A DNA stretch of 64,000 bases from Jacaranda mimosifolia (GCA_018894105.1 CM032126.1:22542391-22606390); one strand, 5' to 3'. Counted from the stretch's first letter, positions 23,969 through 37,034 are shown. Numbers and translations: made by a program. The notes: generated from the sequence alone by a model not told the origin.

Positions 23969-25640
23969 ATATATATAAAATAATACCAATTGTTCTTTAA
24001 TTAGTAATAAATAATAAAGATGCATGACATATGCGAATTCAATGTTTCACAAATCAATTCTCATGACCTCATCAACTTAATACTATATTATATATGAATG
24101 TGTTTTTCTATAATAGGTTGCTTCTACGTCGCTTTTGAAAAAGCAATAGAATATTACAAAGAAAAAGACACACATGATGTTGTTTCTTCCCTCATCCTCA
24201 TTTCTGTCTTGCCTCCCACCCCAAATGATGATGACCCAATATTGTATTTTAATATTAAAATCTTCATTTTGGTTGAGAAACTTCAATCAACCTTTCTAAG
24301 TTGAGATGGTCCAAAGAAACTCCACCTATGGAAGGTTGAGACTTGAGATACCTAAAGTTGGCGAATTAGCATGAATTCCTTTAAATGATCCCTCAAAGAG
24401 AACTGATAATTGTGCAAACTGCCGTACTTACTATTTTTCAATATATATGTAACTTCTTTCTTTCTTTGTCGGCTACAAATAAGATTTTATTGTTTAAAAT
24501 AATTTTTTTTCTAGCATATACATACATATATATATATATATTCTTATCCTTAAAATAAAGATGCCACACTATTAACTTTTTATCATTACTTTGAAGATAA
24601 TTTTGTAAGTATATACAAAATCTTTTACAAAATTTTACTTTTCATTCTTATCTAATTAACTTTCATATCAAATTTATTCGAATACATAAAATTAAAATGG
24701 CACAAATGAGTATTAGACAAATTTTGATGATTAGGGATGATCTCCACTATTGAATATTTTGGATAGATTGATTTTAAATATTTTCGTTATTGTAATTTCT
24801 TTAAAATATTTTTTATTAATAAACTGAGGGTCCACGCCTGATTCCATATGGACGAGCTAAAAGGAAAATTGAAAATGCTAACAAGTCACAGTACATTACA
24901 TAGTTAAGCATAGAAGCATTGGAAGAAAAACTTTTTAATACCGAAAAAAGAGAGAGATTAATATTTCTTAGTCCGATCTCGCAAATAAAAAATTGACACT
25001 TTTTCCTCTTTCACTTGATAACACAGACTAGAATAGCCTTATCATTAGCAATTTTGAATGGGTTGATTGGGTGGTTGGGAAAAATGGTAGGGTTGAGTTT
25101 TCATTGAGCCGGCACATTATAGAGATTAGAGAGTAGAAAAAAGAAAAAGCGATTGCGATAAGGATCACCATTGTTAACCAATAGTTATGTTAATCTTGGT
25201 ATTTTATTTTAATTAGTGCTGATGACGCACGCCTATTGATTTGATTTGATTTGATTTTTGTCAAATGTTGTGTGTTCTATTATTGTGGATGTAAGCATCC
25301 ATCATTACGTAAAAGCCTTCGGTAGTTGAATGCTAAAGTTGCAATCATTTATTTAAAAAATTCAGATACACATACAAAAGTGTTTCTCGTTCGGCCAACA
25401 AAACTATACATGTGCGTGGCAGTGCCCCACTTAAAAAGTGGACAGTTGATAGGGCCTTGGGCCTTGCTTCTTCTGGACAGGGATGGCAGCAGGCTTGGGC
25501 CGATTCGCCGGAACCGAAACTCATCCCTCTTATTTTTATTTGGACTAGAAATTCGTCCTGTCGCGCTTTACTTTGAACCCCAAATTTGATGGATTTAATC
25601 TGTTATAACTATTTTTCTTTTTTGTTTTAATTAAAACATA

Positions 25641-28600
25641 TAAATTTTGTAACTCACAAATTAAAAAATTGAGTAATATAAATAAATACAAGGGATGGTT
25701 GGGTGCCTCAACACTCAACAACACAACCGGGCGTTCGATGGGTGCCCCCTGTCCCAATAGTACGCCAACTCCTAGTGTTACACCCACACACCAACCTAAC
25801 AAACTCCACAACAACCATCCCAAGTGGGCAACCACCGTGAGGCAAATATAAAAGCATGACAATGTGCAAAAGACGCCGTGAAAGTGATGAGATTCATGAA
25901 CGATGAGTCTTCCGTGCGACATAGTTCCAGAAAGAGTACGATAATACTCTATATCTCATAGCAGAAACATGAGATCCGATAATACTATAAATGCAAAAGC
26001 CATCCCACTTCTTGTTCATACTTAGCTACAATAAATAAGAATAGGGGGAATCGTGAAAACCATAATCGTTGTGAGTCTTCTCGAGGAAAGTCACTTAAAC
26101 ACACTCCTGGTAATGGAATTATAGCCATGCAAAGTGAAACAATCTTTAGAGCGCAAAATATCACCTTACTAACAAGACCTCCAAGGATTGCAAAAAAGAT
26201 ATAATGTGATTATGCATCTTGAGGGATCCTTAAAGAAACATGCATGCGATGCACTTCGAAAGGTTCTCAGAGCAACTTTAAACTGTTTTAGTTGAAATAT
26301 CTTTCTAAACTTAGTAGTTTGGATATGTGGATCATTTACTATTTGACGATGGATTGGAAGATAGGAATTTGTATATATTGCTTCAAAAAAATGATTTTAG
26401 TTTAAGCATTTTAGTGATTCTAAAATTATATGTAGTCAATGATTAACATACTACATTGAGAAGATATTGGAAATAATTGTTTATAAGATAATGAATTGGT
26501 AGATTCATATTACTTTTGTATATAGAAAGTTCTTTCAAAAACCACCCATGATCGAAAGCTCATTTGGAAATCTCTAAATGCACATGGATGTCAAATTTCT
26601 TGACTTAAATAGTTGCAAAGCACTCGCCATGACTATGGAGTGCGAATAGCATTAGTATGAACATATATAATTACGCTTAAAACAAACTCTAGGGTATTAT
26701 TGAATGACCTTGATGTTTGGGTACCAAGTGTGCATCTATCTTTTCCTATGTCCATCTCAAACGGACAACCACTTTCAAATAGCAGTATCTCTATCTCACT
26801 TATAGTCATCATCTATCAATCATATAAATTGCCACACTTATCTTAACATACCATTAGTAATCTTATTCAATCATCATTCAATCTATCAAAGTGACAGCTC
26901 AATGAAATCAATAAGAACACTAATTGGATGATAATTCAAGTTATGGATGGAGTTCTTCAACCAACAATCTTTTGGTTTTTACTCCACTGTTTGAATTTCA
27001 TTAATGATCAACATGGATACCCTTGTCCATTTCTCTTTTGGATATATTCATTTAAATCATCCAAGAGAAACTTAGGTGAAGTGATGGCAATTAATAACAT
27101 TGGAGACAATCTCATCACATAGAGAAAACATCTCTCTCTAAATATTTTGGCCTTCTTTAAGCTTTACTCATGTTCATCAACTTATGCACTTTGTACTTGA
27201 CCTTTAAAAGCTGCATATTTCAATGGTCTTATGAATAGAGGCTGATAAACTTGCATTTAGATTTCGTTATTCGCTGTGGGAGTCAATAGTTCCTTTATAG
27301 CACTATGCACTTTAAATAATAAGTGAAGTCACAAGTTTCAACTTAATTCACAACATCTACAAGGGTATTCATAAAGGATGTCCATTCAGTCACATATAGA
27401 TGGTGGAAACACTTCATGTTCAACTGTATTTATATATTTGAGAGTTGTTTTTAAGTGCAAGACTCCTACTAATTAAGAGTTGCCCCCACTATTCCGGCAA
27501 TTGCTTACTGAGCTTAAGAAACATTACTTCCGCTAGAAATATAAGCACTTCCATAAGGATCTTGGTATTCGCATAGCTCAAAAATTCTTTAGGACTTCAC
27601 ATATAATCTAATGAAGTCTTATTTATACGACATAAGTTTCATCATTTCTTCAAAGTGGTGCTTATCTCCTTATGAGAACACACCTTGTTAACCCTTTAAG
27701 GCACATACCAAAAATTTTGGCTTGCTGCCAAGTCATAAAATGTTAGATAATTTGTTTGAAGACATATTTTTTTTTTTATAATGTAGGTTGCAACTAAGGA
27801 TTATATCTCCTCAAGTGAGATAAAATAAATTTGTCCCATGATATACCTTAGCATTGTTTGATTCCTCAATTTTCAAAAGCCCATTTAGCTGCAAAGTATT
27901 TGAAATCACTTAACTTATACCATATTTTCCTTAAGCATTTATCCAAACTAATTAGATATGATATTTTTTTTCTTTCTAATAGTACATAAAACCTCAATTT
28001 TCATGTCCCACATGGTTCTCTGCCTTTTGGGAATAACTTTGACTAATTTAATGCTTTTGACTATGAGAAATAGGTCATACTAACCAATAGTGTAAAAGAA
28101 AAGAAAATAGGGTGCATTGTCAAGTGCTTCTCATTCATAAGTTTCAACTTAAGTCAGTTGAAGCTCTAGCTAATAGCTACACCATGAGATAAATGGGGAA
28201 TGCTTAAGATCTTTTCATTGGGGGAATTTGGAGTATATGCATTCAAAGGCTTATAGGCGAGCTTTGATCCATGGTCACGTTGAAAGAACTTTGATTGTAC
28301 AAAAGCTAATAATATGCCCATCTCAGTATTAATTGTTCTATTTATCATTATTCCTAATAGTGACATTAGAACCAATAGGGCTCATTCTCACCTATTTGTG
28401 TGATCAAATTACAAAGAATTATTTTATGCTCAAAGAAAAATTATAATTTATAATTTTTGGAAGCATAAAACTTTGGCATGATTTTTCACCATAAGTAGAT
28501 CTTGTCATGTCGTTCATGTAGTTAAAATTTAGTGACAGTAGATAAATAATTTGAGAGAAAAATTAAATCACTTTGAAATCATTTTTTAAATAAAAAATCA

Positions 28601-28732
28601 AACCTAGAATTTTTTTGGTTTCTATTATATGATTCTTAGATCATCTTATAGGGCATGAAAAATGTTTGAAATGATATATTACTGATAAAAAAGATTTAAA
28701 ATCAGATAGATCTGATTGGTGGGAGTTTTAAC
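25641..28732. other. Unclassified, probably repeat-derived sequence without coding
   Basis: Composition is less AT-rich than the flanks and resembles old LTR or UTR material, but I found no TIRs, LTR boundaries or protein domains. The minus-strand open frame at 25545-25922 has no recognisable motif. The right limit is the abrupt start of copia RT at 28733. Confidence 0.35.
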
Positions 28733-29834
28733 TTGAAACAAGCTTCTCGAGCTTGGTACAAAATGTTGAGTAAGTTCTTGATAAACAAAGGATTTTCAAT
28801 GGGTATAATTGGTACTACATTATTTACCAAAATACATAATGATGATATGTTGTTATAATATCATCTATGTTGGTGATATTATATTTGATCCAACTAACGA
28901 TCGTTTGTTTAAAGAGTTTGCTAAGTAGTTGAAAGAAGAACTAGAAATGAGCCTCTTGGGCAAGGTTAGCTATTCCCTTAGTTTGCAAGTAAAACAGTCT
29001 GACAAGGCAACTTCATTTGCCAATCAAAATATACCAAGGAGCTACTAAAGAAGTTTGGGATGGATACCTATAAGGAAGCATTAGCTCCTATGATCACAAC
29101 TATCAAACTTGATAAGGATAAAAATGGTAAACAAACAGATGAGGAAAGGAATCAAGGTATGATTGGTATTCTTTTATACTTAACTACTAGAAGACCAGAT
29201 ATTATTTTTGCTACATGCATTTTTGTATGGTTTCAATTTAATCATAAAGAGTCTTACTTAACTATTGTTAGGTGGATATTCAAATATCTCAAAGGAACTA
29301 TTGATTATGGTTTATGGTATCCTGCATGTGAAGAATTTGAATTCGTTGGTGACTTAGATGCTGACAGTGTTGGATTCATACTAGATTTTAAGAGTACTAT
29401 TGGAACATGTCAATTTCTAGAAAAGAGTCTCATTACATGATTTAGTAAGAAATAAAATTATGTTGCTCTTTCTACATGAAGCTAAATATATTGCATTGGG
29501 TAATTGTTGTTCTCAAATTTTATGGATGAAGAAAACTTTAAGTGATTGTGGATTAATGTTTACCAATATTCCTATATATTGTAATAATACAAGTGCTATA
29601 AATATTACTAAGAATCCAGCTCAGCATTCTCCAACCAAGCATATCGAGGTAAAACATCATTTTATTCGAGATCATTTGGACAAAAAAGATATATGTATTT
29701 GTTTTTTGAGCATTGAATTTCAGTTAGTGGATATTTTCACCAAGTCCCTCGCTAAAGGTCGCTTTAGGAGAATTAAAAATGACCTGGGGATATTGGAAAT
29801 TAATCAATTACATGCTCTAGGAAGAAATGCATAA
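28733..29834 (+). pseudogene. Sirevirus-like Ty1/copia RT (C-terminal part) and RNase H
   Basis: Starts abruptly with LKQASRAWYKM, a conserved copia RT block. MGIIGTTLFTKIHNDDMLL and a broken YVDD region follow. YTKELLKKFGMDTYKEA then leads into the open stretch 29060-29440, which ends the RT and enters RNase H (DLDADSVGF, STIGTCQF). After a stop at about 29440, 29460-29834 gives EAKYIALGNCCSQILWMKK and CNNTSAINITKNPAQHS, the RNase H end, and a terminal DIFTKSLAK. There is no gag, protease or integrase upstream in this orientation; the matching missing half is on the minus strand at 37.84-40.86 kb. Confidence 0.82.
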
Positions 29835-31473
29835 ACGAAGAAATTATGGGCAAAAATTGCTATTTAGAGATACGCGTCATTTATTTAAAATTGTCTTGAT
29901 GCAAGAAAAATTATTGAAAATTGGCTTGTCTTTTCAATTACTCGATTTGAATTCAAAATTCAAATTTTCTATCATAATTAAAAAGCCTTGGTAAATTTTA
30001 CTTGGGTGGCAGACCTTAATTGTTCATTGGTAAGGAAAGTCTAAAATTACATTCTTTTATCCAACGGTTAAATTAATTCATCTATGTGCATATTCACATT
30101 TCTGCCCTACTAACTGCTGAAAAATAATTTCAAATCACTCCATAACATTCATTTACTCCATTTGCATACTCACACACACATTCCCTCGCCATCTCCCCTT
30201 CTTTCTCTCAAAAAGAAAACCAACCCTCAAACTCCCCCCCAAAAATGGGAAAAACCAAATGGAAGGCTATACCCAAGTCATCTGTCTATTCACTTATTAT
30301 AGAACCTCCCTCGTCGACATTGGCTAAGAGTTTAAACATTAATAAACAGCTAAAACGCTCTTTAGCACCTCCAAAAGTAGTCTACTTAGGTAAATTTGAG
30401 GGAACCTCTTTAAAAAAAAAGGTAAAGAAACCATATTTGAAACTCGAGCGAGTCAAAATCGAAGTGCATCATTAAGAAAACTGAAAGCAAAAATGAAGAA
30501 GAAACATAAAGGTCCTCAAGTGAAAAAAGGTCAACTATCAGTGAAAAGAGTGATGAAAAGATGAAAAAGAAGAACATTTTGAGCAAGGAGGAAGTAGAGA
30601 TTTGAAAAAAGAGGCAAAACCATTTTCCTATGATTTCTTGACTAAAGATTATCTGGTTGAGTTTGAGAACGTATACAATAGGAAAATGCTTGAATGTGGA
30701 ACGTCAATTGATTTCTCTCTTATTTCTAATATTAAACTGCTTGGAATAATTAAGAAAGCTAGTATGGATTCAATCATGAAAATAGAAAAAGTTTGTTTAC
30801 CCTAAATCAGTTCGTAAATTCTTTCTAAATATGACCCTTGGAAAAGAGAAAGGAAGCCACATGATATATTTATATGTAAACAGAATCCACATAAAATTGA
30901 CTATTTAGAAACTGTGCAAGATTTTAGGCAATAAGAATGAGAGATACAAATTCTTTGAAATGAAAGAGTGGTGCAACAAAGAGTATTTTGATAAGAAATT
31001 TTCAAAAAAATACTTTGGAAAGGAAAAGATTTGAAAAATTTGTTGGTGGGCAAGCATATAATAGGATGAACATCTATAATAAAATGCTCCATCGACTGAT
31101 TTCTAACACTATTCTTTGCTGCATTGGACTCACCTATACCACTGAATGAACTTCATGATGGTGTATTTGATGTACATAACTTTAGGTGCCATATGGGATG
31201 CTCTCGACAAAGATATTCAAGGAGTTCAAAATTGAACTGCTTGAAAAGTAAAAGGTGTCCAAAAGTGAAATGTAGAAATACATGATCATCAGAACTAGTT
31301 TTGTGAAGAAGTGTTTCTACCAAAGGAAGAAAGATGATTGGGTAATGTCTAAGGAAGATCCTTTAGTCATGTACAAACACAAAGGCAGTAGTGAAAAGCA
31401 TTCCTTTATTCCTATTTGGATGGAATTCTTTTTGGAATACTTGGTTATTTATCATCATAAAAAAGGGGGAGAT
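29835..31473 (+). pseudogene. Downstream env-like / extra ORF region of the Sirevirus-like element
   Basis: Between RNase H and the 3' LTR. 30245-30475 encodes 76 basic residues beginning MGKTKWKAIPKSS. 30602-30805 encodes FSYDFLTKDYLVEFENVYNR and onward to KVCLPKSVRKFF past its stop. Sireviruses often carry a third ORF here, and the PKSVRKFF-like segment is reminiscent of the plant 'putative transposon protein' region in such ORFs. It has several stops and frameshifts and the function is unknown. A purine tract AAAAAGGGGGAGA (about 31460-31472) directly before the LTR is the expected polypurine tract. Confidence 0.5.
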
Positions 31474-32844
31474 TGTTGACCTTTTGGTCCAACCATATAC
31501 TTTGATGATAACAAATAGCCTCTGATACTAGTGATTCCATAGAGTGATGATTGATAGATAAAGGGATCAAAGCAATGGTTTATATCTGATCAAATTCTCA
31601 AAGACTATCAAAAGAAAGGAATAAATTCAAGTAGAATGGAAGTAGTTGGTGCTTATTAGTAATACAAGATAAAAGAATTAAATTCCCCACTTAAATGACC
31701 TGAAAGTCTCAACATTCAAATTTGAATTTAAGGTTTGAAATATTTATAGTGAAGGCAGTCTATGAAGACAGCTCACTTGCACAAAAATGAAAAATGCGAG
31801 ATGTCAAAATTGGGAAGCAAAGACTGTTTTACACAAAAAGAATAGTCTGAAGTAAAGCCATACTCGTGAGGTACACCCATAAACAACTAGTTTGCCTATA
31901 AATACTCTAGGATGGCCTTCAAGTGAAACGAAGAGACACTATAGAAAATTTTAACCTTGTATATTCAATCATTTTCAAGTTCTCTCAAGCTTCACTCAAA
32001 ATCTCTCAAGTCTACAAGCTAAACACCCATCGTGATAACTTCTATATTGAGAGTTGTGCTAAAATTGTTGTAATAGGATTTATATAAGCTTGACGTTTTC
32101 ATTGTAAATTTTCTGTAAGGTTGAGACTTATTCTTAAAGTCTTGATGTTGAAGGAATTCATTTTCTTGGAATGCACTATTTTTTTTAAGACCGATTCATA
32201 AAGTTTGGGTGCTAAAGGAATTTGTTTCCTTAGGACACATTATCTAAAGGTTCGGCCTTAGCCGTGTAAAAGGTTAGATTTTTGGCTGAGCCAGTAAAAG
32301 TCAAGGTTAGGTTCTTCAGTACCTTAAAGAACCATGGTTTTTAGATAAGCCTATAAAAAACCAAGGTTTAGTCCTTATGTACCTTAAAAGTCTATGTTAG
32401 AACTGCTACCAAAAAAATTGGATCAGGATTGCTGCAATTTAAAAATTAAGGTTAGGACTGCTCTCGTTTTAAAATTTGATTTAGGATTGCTTATGTGAAA
32501 CTCTATTAATAGGTTAGATTTGATCTTGTAAAAACATAGGTTTAGTGATCTTTGCCAAAATCCTAGGCACAGAGCTTTGGTAGAGCAGTTAGATCTTTTG
32601 GTCCGAAGCTCTCTAAGATCCTAGTGTTCTTTACTTGCTTTATTCTTTACTTTATATATTATTTGCTTATTGATTACTACACTGCATATTGCTTTTAACT
32701 TTGCTACTAAACAACTATCTATCCTAGTGTTGCAACTATAGAACTGACAGGATCAGGAAGGAATTAATCTTGAAAGTACTCCATTGTGTGAAAAAAGTTG
32801 AAATAGCATAATTCACCCCCTCTTATGCTCAACTCTATACCACA
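31474..32844 (+). repeat. 3' LTR of the Sirevirus-like element
   Basis: Starts TGTTGACCTTTTGGTCC after the purine tract and carries the TTTGATGATAACAAA block typical of Sirevirus LTR starts. It ends near ATTCACCCCCTCTTATG...TACCACA. The length, about 1.37 kb, fits the group. The 3' end is placed within a few bases only, and no 5' partner LTR was found in the window. Confidence 0.65.
31896..31905 (+). promoter_or_regulatory. TATA box of the LTR promoter
   Basis: CTATAAATAC about 420 bp into the LTR, the only good TATA motif in it. The following sequence would be the R region. Confidence 0.45.
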
Positions 32845-33164
32845 GTGAATTTTAAGTAGCTATCATAGTTGCGAGCATAACGTGTAGTAGGATTGTCGTA
32901 GTCCTATAGCAAGATGAAATTCTCCGAGAGAGAAAAAATAATCCTATACTTGTATTAACAGACATTGATTTAAAGTTCAAGAACCACAGTGAGAAAAGAT
33001 GCATTGACAGGTCTTCTAGGAGACTTCATAATAAGTACAAAGTAACTTGATGAGTTATCAAACTTAAAAAATTTTCTTTATTTCTCTAAGTGTCAAGATA
33101 TTACCACTATCTTGCACACGAGGACTCAAGATGGGCTTCTTTTGCTTAGTTTTATAAGTGTTTT
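32845..33164. other. Short unassigned stretch
   Basis: No coding domain or terminal repeat recognised between the Sirevirus-like LTR and the tandem array. Confidence 0.4.
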
Positions 33165-33640
33165 CCAAAAGGCTCCTTAGTAAGTTTCTCCAGAAGGGTT
33201 CCCACATATTCCCAAGAGGAGTTTATGGTTGATTGTTTTAATGGTTGACACATACTCCTGATGAGAGGTGATAGTAGAATTGTTTAGAGGTTGCCATGTA
33301 TTCTCTAAGGGAACTGATAGTGAGCTTTTCCAGAGATTGCCACATACTCCTAAGAGGAGCTGATCGTGGGCATTTTTAGAGGTTTGCACAAACTCCAAAG
33401 GAGAGCCAATAATGAGTGTAGAGGTTGCTGCGTACTCTTAAGGAAAGTCAATAATGGGCTTTTTTAGAGTGACTTCCACATACTTCCCTAGGGGCCCATA
33501 GTGGGATTATATCTACAACCACATACCTAGGGAACTTGTGTAGTGGGATTATGCCAGATGGTTACAACATACTCATTGCACTTTTCGAGAAGTCTTATAG
33601 TAGGATTACGCTAAAAGCTCTCAAAATACTTTGGAGACCT
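33165..33640 (-). repeat. Imperfect tandem array, about ten units of 47-55 bp
   Basis: Repeating core approximates GAGRTTGCCACATACTCCTA then RRGGAGCTRATAGTGGGCTTTT. Units have diverged, with indels. It lies next to minus-strand gypsy gag sequence and resembles the tandem arrays of Tat-type 3' UTRs, although here no pol lies between gag and the array. Confidence 0.65.
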
Positions 33641-34059
33641 GTAAGGTTTTAGTTTATGAAAACGAATATCACAATGTGAAGAATATGAGAAGTTAGGCTG
33701 TTATTCGAGCGATTAATTTAACTAAGAAGAGAGTGTCATCCCCAAGTAAATAGACTTTATTCGAATCTAAAAAAGAGAAACTAAATAATGCTTCAAAGTA
33801 AAAAGTACTCTTATAGTAAGCAGGAATTGCTCGCAGGTGCAGTTGTTTAGTTAAGCAAATTGGTAGGAAGATGATGCTTTCACAATGGAAGTCCTCAGAG
33901 CTAAACTTTGGATGGTGTTGCTTGAGTTGTTTTAGCAATTTGTATCACGAGGTCCATCTTTTTGTCCGCAACAAGATTAGCTAGAGTTCTATTCCTACTT
34001 GTGAGTGTCTTTCAGGTAGACTTTCGAACTTCTTCATTTCTTTATTGCAAGGGTGTTCC

Positions 34060-35530
34060 CTGAGGGAGTTTCTCTATCCATTAACATATTTACTAAGATA
34101 TACTTATTGGATCAGTACTTTAATCTTATCCCTCAAATTCCAGCATTGTTCCATGGTATGTCCACCAAAATTATGAAAATTATAATATCTTGAAAACCTA
34201 CGCTTCCTTGGACTGCTGCGCCTATCATTGGGTATCGGATTAAACCTTGGGTGTGGCGGCTTGAAGTATCTTTGCCCTTTTGATTGTAAAGGGTGTGTAC
34301 TAGGACATTGCCTATTCAGCTCATTGCGCGATCACGGCTTTCTTTAGTTTTGATTCGGCTCCTTAATTTAATGCTTTATGTTTGGTAGCATCCTGATGAG
34401 TCGTTATTTTTTATTTTCTTCTCTTCTAAGTTCTTTGCACTTGAAGGTTTTTTGGAACCTCAAAGAGGTTGTTGTTTGTGGGTTCTTGTTGCTCTGATAT
34501 CTCAGGTTCTCTAAAGCATCGGTTGTCACTTGGTCTTGACCTTTGGAATTATCTAAAATAGGCTCAACGACCTGAGCACGTGTTACATGATGACTTTATG
34601 GTGCTTCCTTCTTGATGTTGGCATCACCTATCTTGGTGGGTTCTTTAGGGAGCATCGTGAGTGCCCTGGCAGTAGGGAGGTTATTTTCGTTGCATGCATA
34701 TTACTGATTAGTAGGCTTTCGGTGTTCGCCAAGCTATAAACAACAAGACTTATTCTTTCCACATTCCAAAGCATTCCTAGGATTGCTTGGCCTTGCATTA
34801 CATACTTCCCGAGATATCTTGACTGGATTAGCCTCTCGATCTCATCCTTCATGTGCCTACATCACTTCATAGTGTGTCCATAGTGCTTGTGGAAATGGAA
34901 CTATTTGTTTATCTTCTGCTTCTTCATATCCTTCGTCATCTTTTGAGGAGGGTGCATGACAAGGTCATGCATAGAGCTTCACATTGAACCTATTTTCTTG
35001 AAATGTTAAGTAGAGTATATGTGATGAATGCTTAATACTGATTATGCCCATATGCTTTACACACCTTGTCGTGATTACCTTTTCTATTAGATGGTCCGTA
35101 TTTTTCCATCTCCAGGGTTACTATAGATAAAAATAAGCTCTTGATATTATTCAAGGGTTGCAATGCTGGCACCTATGAAAGGGTTTTTCTGGGAGGAGGA
35201 CTGAAAATTCCTATGTAGAGATAGAAAAAAGGAGGGAAACTTCACTCAAGATTGGCCTTTTGTCCCAAAGATACGACTATAGTGACTCTTCCATGTGTTG
35301 AGCAGTTAAACTAGTTAGGACTCATGTGATGGCACTCTTTAGCAAACTCATCAATACTGTAAGAGTTAACAATGATGTAAGGTCTCTGAAAAGAAATGTC
35401 TGGTTTCAATATAATGAGCCCGTCTGGGTACAACTCTAGTACTAATTACAACAGTAATTCTAATAGGCGGCTCTCCATAATGTCAAATGTCGGTGCCTCC
35501 TAGGTGTTGAAGTAGCGAGCTCCAGACCTC
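34060..35530 (-). pseudogene. Ty3/gypsy gag remnant
   Basis: Minus strand, reading right to left. Capsid-like fragments lie at about 35530-35250, including LWDKRPILSE. A first nucleocapsid-like block at about 34930-34770 reads MKDEIERLIQSRYLGKYV. A second, related block at about 34280-34080 reads YYNFHNFGGHTMEQCWNLRD and KIKVLIQ. The zinc-knuckle cysteines are mostly lost. Two related blocks 600 bp apart suggest an internal duplication or two overlapping remnants. It has many stops and no protease or RT on this strand. Confidence 0.6.
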
Positions 35531-35554
35531 TCTTGCATTCTCACTGTTTCTTCT

Positions 35555-35757
35555 TTTTCCTTTGACAAACGATGCCAAAATGATACTACTTGGAAATGGA
35601 GCAAGGTCTTTTCTAAAATACAATAGTATGTCAGTTTGATTTTCCTAGAACACGTACAAAGAGATTTTCTCTTTCAAAAATTATTCAACTTTGAGAATTT
35701 TTGCAGTTGATTTCTTATGCTATAGTTCTCTTTGGGACTCGGTATTTATAGTTTTTA
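35555..35757 (-). repeat. Gypsy LTR end and primer site, copy 1
   Basis: On the minus strand this reads TATAAATACCGAGTCCC, then U5-like sequence to GTATCATTTTGGCATCGTTTG. The last part resembles a decayed TGGCGCCGTTTG-type primer-binding site, and gag follows. A near-identical segment lies at 36590-36805. Confidence 0.55.
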
Positions 35758-36588
35758 GTTGGGGCAGGAAATAGATATTCAAAAATTCATTCACCATTCG
35801 CATTAATATTCGTTTATATAAAATTTATCCGCATCCATTTAAAGCGAATATATAATCCATATTTGATTAGTAGATATCCGATTATAAATGGATATGGATA
35901 TGGTAATTGCATATCCAATCCGTTTAATATACGCTCCTAATATAATTTATTAAATAATATATTATTTATATATTTTTAAAAAAAATCTCATAATCCACAC
36001 AAATATATATATATAAATTATAATTGAATAATTGGGAAGAAAAAAGAATAAATTTAAAAAATTATTGTAATATAGAGAAAAAAAATTGAAGAATAAAGTT
36101 AATCAATATAATTATTGTTGGTTGACTTTATAATTAATATACTTAAATGCCATTATTCTTATTAATAAGTATTAATAATCAATTATAAAGTCAATTATTA
36201 ATTAAAAATTATACTATTCGTTTGATTGCTTTCTTTTTAATAAATTATATAGTTACTTTTATTAATTAAAATATGTATTTGTTATAGGTTCATAGATTCA
36301 CGTATTTGGATATTCGTAAATAGATATCTAAATAATTATAATCGAATATGAATATAAAAATTAATTCGAATACGGATAAGTTTAATAAATATGAATGCAC
36401 CTAAATAACTATAATCGACTACGGATATATCTGAATTCGATCAATATCTGATGGATACAAATTCGGATATCATTCTTAAATATCCATCAAATTCATATCT
36501 GTACCTAAATATTCGAAAAGTTAAATGAATATGAATATAAAAATAGTATATTCGATCCGTTTAATATCTATTTACACCCCATTCTGAA
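35758..36588. mobile_element. hAT-like AT-rich MITE between two LTR-end copies
   Basis: Left end TTGGGGCAGGAAATAGATATT and the inverse of the right end TGGGGTGTAAATAGATATT share GGGG..G.AAATAGATATT, as in hAT MITEs with internal GGATAT/ATATCC words. The flanking 8-mers do not match, so the element may have recombined. Confidence 0.5.
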
Positions 36589-36589
36589 T

Positions 36590-36805
36590 GTTTCTTCTCC
36601 CTCCTTTGACAAACGGTGCCAAAATGATGCTACTTGAAAATGGAGCAAGGCCTTTTCTAAAATATAACAGTATGTTAGTTTGTTTTTCCTAGAATGCATA
36701 TAGAGAGATTTTCTCTTTTGAAAATTATTCAACTTTGAGAATTTTTGCAAATAATTTTTTATGCCACAGTTCTCTTCGGGACTCAGTATTTATAATTTTT
36801 ATTCA
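36590..36805 (-). repeat. Gypsy LTR end and primer site, copy 2
   Basis: About 90% identical by eye to 35535-35757, including CTTTGACAAACGRTGCCAAA and GAGATTTTCTCTTT. Same orientation. Together the two copies bracket the AT-rich element. Confidence 0.6.
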
Positions 36806-37034
36806 CGATAGGCCCAAGCCATTAGGATTTCTTTCTTGTTTTATGGGCTTAGCTTGTCTTCTGAGCTCTCTGACCTACTTACTTAGTTAATTAATATTAA
36901 GTTTGATAATATTTTTGATTAATTTAGCGAATTATCCTTATAGTCAACTTTCAGCAATATTTTACTCATTTTATATGAATACCCAAATGTTAATGTCTAT
37001 GCATTTACAAAATAATATATCACATTGACATAAT
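36806..37034. other. Short AT-rich stretch, nothing recognised
   Basis: Possibly further LTR sequence of the minus-strand gypsy element. It ends with the GACATAAT duplication. Confidence 0.35.

Larger units (their letters stand above)
22837..25640. other. AT-rich intergenic region with simple repeats
   Basis: No gene recognised. It holds a perfect 28-bp tandem duplication (23755-23810), (AT)n at about 23814-23838, (GT)n at 23949-23968, and a short GC-rich island at about 25440-25600. Facing open frames at 24083-24304 lie on opposite strands of the same bases and are not convincing. Confidence 0.45.

Noticed and set aside
24083..24304. Facing open frames on both strands
   Set aside because: Same bases open on both strands in AT-rich sequence, no motif or splice context.
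25545..25922. 125-codon minus-strand open frame
   Set aside because: Longest frame of its region, but no family motif, no intron context and a composition like the surrounding repeat-derived DNA.
28652..28663. GGCATGAAAAAT shared with 37760-37771 as a breakpoint repeat
   Set aside because: Same orientation and only 12 bp in AT-rich sequence; an inversion by repair or inverted-repeat recombination would predict opposite orientation, so chance is likely.
33165..33640. Regularly spaced repeats considered as a CRISPR-like array
   Set aside because: Eukaryotic context; units are contiguous and diverged with no unique spacers, so this is a tandem array.
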